A stretch of DNA of 6,412 bases from Bacteroidales bacterium (GTDB lineage Bacteria; Bacteroidota; Bacteroidia; Bacteroidales; WCHB1-69). Of this stretch, positions 1-6,000 are shown in pieces. Position 1 is the first letter of the stretch. The number at the start of each line of letters is the position of its first letter. Position numbers and translations under genes: made by a program. The stretch is from contig JAQUHH010000138.1 of assembly GCA_028683685.1 (NCBI GenBank), positions 1-6,412 on the forward strand, in the 5' to 3' direction. The notes under the pieces were generated by a model. The model searched no databases, was not told the origin of the DNA, and was given only the letters and a program-made list of their open reading frames with translations.

Positions 1-3000
1 TCGGATTCCCCGTATCCGCAAGCGTATTAACCAGCGGTAGCGGTGGAAACTGCAGTGATGAATACCAATATCGATACCAAGCATCTGGAATTTGGACATC
101 TTGGTTTAGTTATACCCCAGGAAGCAACATCAGCTCAACAGGAAGAACAGCCATTGAAATTAAAGTAATTAGAAATTGTGAATCTGGTTCCGGATGTTTT
201 GCAGAAAATGTTTACTCATGGAATGTCAGCACTTTTACAGTTACTTCTCCAACAATGACAAAAATCCCGAATTTAGCAGGGGTATGTCAAGGAACGGATG
301 TTTCTGCATCAATAGCTACAGCAGGTTCAGGTGGTTCAGGATGTAGCGATAATTATGAATATAGAACCAATACTGGTTCATGGAATTCATGGCAAACATA
401 TGTACCTGGTACAACAATTCCAACCGGCGGTGTCCAAAATATTGAGGTCAGAGCTTGGAGAGGTTTATGTGATATAGGCGGATTGTGCGGTGATTCAACA
501 ATTAACGTGTATTCATGGATTATTCAAAGCCAGCCAATGCCTCCAACGATTGATAGAAACCCAATTGCTATAAATATATGTCAAAGTGATACCGTTCATC
601 CGACCATTGTTTCAACCATTGGAGGTATTGGATGTACAAATTATTCACAATACCGATTGTTAACTGGCGGAAGCTGGTCGGCATGGTATAATTATTCGTC
701 TGGACAAAATATTTTAGCAAACGGTCGCCAAAGTGTTCAAATTAGAGCTTGGAAAGGAAATTGTACTACTGGTACAGGCTGTTCAACAAGTGATACCATT
801 ATTGAAACATGGAATGTAACTCCCAATATTACCAACCCTAGCATTACAAAAATCCCCAATAGAACAAGTGTTTGTGAGGAAGAAGAAGTCGCTGCAGCAT
901 TATTTAATCCTAGTTCTGGTGGAATTGGATGTGAAGATATTTTTGAATATCGATTATTTAATGGAATAGATTGGTCAACTTGGAGTCCATACACTATTGG
1001 AAATACAATTTCTCCATTGGGTTCTGAAATTGTTGAAATTAGAGCATATCGTGGCAATTGCGATCCCGGAGGAAACTGCAATAACCCAAGTCCCAATGTG
1101 ATATCATGGACCGTTATACCATCTGCAATCCCACCCATCATTACAAAAAATCCCGCCCAAAATGAAGTATGTGCAGGAACCAGCGTTAGTGGAACAATAA
1201 CCTCAGGTTCAGGCGGTATTAGTTGTTTCGACTATCGTCAATATCGATTCTTCAATGGAACCGATTGGTCACCTTGGTACACGTATATTTCGGGTTCAAA
1301 CATTACAACGAATACACCAAGAACAAAAATTCAAGTAAGAGCTTTCAGAGGCTGTCAACCAACGACTGGATGTATTTCTTCAGACACCTCTATGGCTGAA
1401 TGGGATATCATTCAAGGGGTTGTTCATCCAATAATGACAAAAACTCCTGATTTATCTTCAGTTTGTCAAGGTGCTACTTTGTCTGCAAACATTAATACAT
1501 CAGGAAGCGGAGGATTGGGCTGTGAAGACATATACGAGATTCGTTTAAATGGTGGATCCTGGCAAATGTATATACCCGCTGATCCAATCATAACAGATAA
1601 CACCGTTACTTCTGTTGATATTAGATCTACAAGAACAAACTGCACAAGTGGCTTACTTTGTGGTTCACCAGACGGGAATATTTATTCATGGACAGTTTTG
1701 CCACAACCCGTTGCTCCAACTTTAAATAAAATACCCAATGAAGATTACGTCTGTTCAGGACAAAATGTTTCCGTTAACGTAGTTGCTGGATCTGGTTTTT
1801 CATGTTCCGACTACTTCCAATATCGTCGTTACAATCCTTCAACTTCATTATGGACAAATTGGAGTTTTTATCCTACTGGCTTCCAAATACCTACATCAGG
1901 ATATTCACAAGTTGAAGTAATAGGATATAATTTTAACTGCAACTCACAAACAGCTTGTAATCCAGATACAAATCTTGTATCTTGGAATATAATACCAAAT
2001 GTAATAGCTCCTACTTTAACTAAAACACCAAACGTTAATACTATTTGTCAAGGTTCAGCAGTTTCAGCTACTATTATTCCTGGATCTGGGGGTGATGCTT
2101 GTTCCGATATTTCTGAATACTCTGTTGACAATGGACTAACATGGCAAATGTATCTTTCAGGAGATTTTATTAACACAATAGGGTTAACAAATATTACAAT
2201 TCGTACATACAGATCTAATTGCAATCCATTGTATAATTGTCCAACATCTGATACCAATTCAGTTCAATGGACTGTTGTTGGTCTTCCAACATCTCCAATA
2301 ATTACACGCATCCCCGATGAAGATGTAATTTGTCAAGGATCATCAGTAAGTGCCTCAATAACAGCAGGTACAGGTGGAGCATCCTGCAATGATATTTATC
2401 AATACAGATATCATACTTCTTCTGGATGGAGTACTTGGATAACGTATCCAAATAATTATAACATCTCTACTTCTTCTGGACGAACAGATATTGTAATTCG
2501 GGCATACAGAAGTTGTACTGGTTCAGGATGTGGAACTTCCGATACAAGTTTGGTTTCATGGTCTATTGATCCAAGCATTGTAAATCCAAGTATTGTAAAA
2601 ACACCAAATAACGCACAAGTGTGTGAAGGAACTCTATTAAGTGCGAACATTGGAACAGCAGGTTCGGGAGGAAATGGATGTGAAGATATTATGGAATTCT
2701 CTGCGGATAATGGGTTAAATTGGTCTATCTATATTCCTAATGATGACATTCAAACTGTTGGATTTACAAAAATAATAGTTCGTGCATATAGAGGGAATTG
2801 TGTAGGAGGTGGTGCCTGTACTCCTACAGACACAAATCAAGTAACTTGGTTAATTGTTCCTGCCCCAACAAATCCTATCATTGTTAAAAATCCAAATTTA
2901 AGTGAAATTTGCCATGGTAATTCTATTTCTGCTACTATTACAAATGGTACAAGCGGTATTTCTTGCAGTAATTTTTCACAATATCGCATTAAATCGGGAA

Positions 3001-6000
3001 CTACATGGTCGGCTTGGTATAATTATACATCTGGAAATAACATTCTCTACCCTTCAAATGCAAATAATGTTGAGGTTAGAGCCTTTAGAGGAAATTGCGG
3101 AAATGGTTGTTCTTCATCAGATACTGTTTTAGTAAATTGGCTGATTGATCAAACTTTAATAAATCCTATTTTAGCAAAACAACCCAATGTAAACTCTGTT
3201 GTTGAAGGATCTTCTGTTTCAGCATCCATTTCCACAACAGGAAGTCAAGGTGTTGGGTGCTCCGATATTTTAGAATTTAGAATTAGAACAGGAGCTGTCT
3301 TTTCAGCTTGGACAAATTACATTGAAAATGATTTTATTCCAACCTCAACATATGATGAAATTCAAATCAGAGGTTTCAGAGGTTCTTGCATCAGTGGCGA
3401 TAATTGTCCACCTGCCGATACTGCTATTTATTCATGGATGATAATTCAAGGTCCTCAAGAGCCAACAATTGTTAGAAATCCCAACAACGATGTTTGTTTT
3501 GGAGAAACTCTCTACGCAACAATTACTCCCAATGGTGGCGGTTCTAGCTGCTCTGAGTATGCTCAATACAGAACATATACTGGTGGCAGTTGGTCAACAT
3601 GGGCAGCGTATACTTCAGGTTCATCCATTGGTTATCCCATAAATACAACTCAAGTTGAAGTAAGAGCATGGCGTGGCAATTGCGACCCATCCTCTGGAAC
3701 ATTAAGCTCCGATACCGTAATCGTTTCGTGGAATTTGATAGAATTATTAACAAACCCTACTTTACAAAAAAATCCAAATATCGATACTGTATGCGCAAAC
3801 TCCTCTGTTTATGCTAGTATTTTAGCTTCTGGAACAGGAGGTTTTGGTTGTTCCGATAATCTACAATACAGAGTACACAATGGAGTCAGCTATTCTGTTT
3901 GGGAATCTTATTTAGAAGGTGATCCAATCAATTCTTCAAGCTATACTGAAATTCAAATCAGAGGAATTCACGGAATGTGTATTTCTGGCAATGAATGTCC
4001 ACCTCAAGACACCATGATTTATTCATGGGTTGTTATTCCTGGACCTATTGCTCCAATTATTGCCAAAAATCCAAATCAAGCAAATGTTTGTTTTGGAGTT
4101 CCTTTGTCTGCAACAATTACTCCTGGATCAGGTGGTGATGGATGTAGTGACACATATCAATACAGAACTTATAATGGAACATGGACTGCATGGACAGCCT
4201 ACGTTTCAAATAATACTATTTCATATTCAGCTGGAACAACTCAAGTTCAGATAAGAACTTTTAGAGGCGATTGTCAAGTTGGTTCAGGTTGCCTATCTTC
4301 AGATACAAACATTGTTTCTTGGCAACTAGATCCTTCATTAATAAATCCAGTTTTATCAAAAAATCCAAATATCTCTTCCATTTGTGCTGGTGTTCAAGTT
4401 TCTGCTTCTATTGCTGTTTCTGGTTCTGGTGGTATAGGCTGTTCAGATATTCTTCAATATCGTATAAACGACGGTGTAAATTACAGTGCATGGGCAATGT
4501 ATAATGAAGGGGACGGAATTGCAACAAATGGACTCACCGAAGTACAAATTAGAGGTTTTTATGGCGGTTGTATTTCGGGCGATGAATGTCCTGCTCAAGA
4601 TACATTAATATATATATGGACCATAACACCTGGACCTATTGCACCTGCAATTACTCGAATTCCAAGTTTAGACAATGTTTGTCGAGGAACAAGTTTATCT
4701 GCTTCAATTACTCCCGGTTCTGGAGGAGATGGCTGTACTGACTCTTATGAATCTCGAACATTCAACGGCGTTTGGTCAGCTTGGTCTAATTATGTTCCTT
4801 CTTCAAATATCAATTATGGAACCTCTACTCAAGTTGAAATTAGAGCTTATCGAACAGATTGTGATCCAGCTTCGGGATGCACTTCTTCAGATACTGTATC
4901 CGCTATTTGGTATACCATCGATAATTTAGTAAATCCAATTTTGACTAAAACACCTGATTTGACAATCGTATGTGAAGGAACAGACGTATCTGCTTTAATT
5001 TCAACACCCGGTTCTGGAGGTGAAGGCTGCAATGACCAATTACAATACCGCATCAATACAGGATCTGGGTTTAGTGCATGGACATTCTATTCTTCTGGAG
5101 ATTTTATTAATACTACTAGCGTAAGTGAAGTTCAAATTAGAGGATTCAGAACAAATTGCACTTCCGGAGACCAATGTCCACCTGCTGACACGCTTATTTA
5201 TTCGTGGATAATATCACCACAACCTTCTGCTCCAATAATTACCCGACAACCAAATCAAGATTTCGTGTGTAGAGGGACAAATATATCGGCAGAAATCACA
5301 CATGGAACAGGAGGAAGTGATTGTAATGAAACATACCAATACCGCTTATTTGATGGCTCATGGACAGTATGGGACAGCTATACTTCTTTAGCAGATATTT
5401 CGTACGGAGCTTCTGTATCAGTAATTGAAGTTAGAGCTTATCGAGGTGATTGTGACCCAAGTTCGGGCTGCACATCTTCGGATACAAATACCGTTTCATG
5501 GACAATTATTAACAGTTTAATAAATCCAACACTTACAAAAAACCCAGACGTTTCATCTGTTTGTAGTGGAGTTGTTGTTTCCGCAGGTATTCAAACATCA
5601 GGTATTGGAGGTACCGCTTGTTCTGATATTCTACAATATCGCATTGATTTTGGCAGTGGTTTTTCTGCGTGGAGTTTCTATGCTGAAAATGATCCTATAC
5701 CAACAACAGGAACTGTAACTTCTGTTCAAGTAAGAGGATTTATAGGTGCTTGTACATCTGGGGACGAATGCCCTCCTATGGATACAGCAATCTACACTTG
5801 GAATGTCCTTCCTGGACCCATTGCTCCAACCATTACTCGAAATCCAGACATGAATGACGTCTGTCAAGGGGAACCTATTTCTGCAGATATTATAGCCGGA
5901 TATGGAGGAGATGATTGCAACGAAACATATCAATATCGTACTTATAGTGGTTTGGTATGGAGTTCATGGACTGCTTATTCTTCTGGTGACAACATCCCAT

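Noticed and set aside
675..686. WSxW resembling thrombospondin type 1 or cytokine receptor WSxWS motifs
   Set aside because: The spacing of the cysteines and the surrounding strands do not fit either fold, and the second part of the motif varies between units. Convergent aromatic core residues are the simpler explanation.
840..848. Match to SprB-type gliding adhesin repeats
   Set aside because: SprB repeats as known have a shorter unit with a different pattern (Gly-rich start, YTYSW-like core, TVTD end). These units have four fixed cysteines and a QYR/WSxW core, so the name was not applied.
737..1141. 134-codon open frame on the - strand
   Set aside because: It is antisense to units 3-5 of the repeat gene. 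Its hydrophobic stretches are reverse complements of the Asn/Thr/Ile-rich linker codons, and similar shadows recur at other linkers.
4263..4271. RGD tripeptides before C3 in units 15 and 19 (also 5442-5450)
   Set aside because: They are simple variants of the conserved RGN at this place (others read RTD, RAD, RTN), directly next to a cysteine. Nothing suggests integrin binding.
2902..4929. Several + strand open frames of 74-84 codons in other frames (2902-3132, 4030-4254, 4271-4504, 4675-4929)
   Set aside because: They are out-of-frame readings of the repeat gene. They are Leu/Ile- or Phe-rich, arising from its A/T-ending codons, and the main frame is open straight through them.
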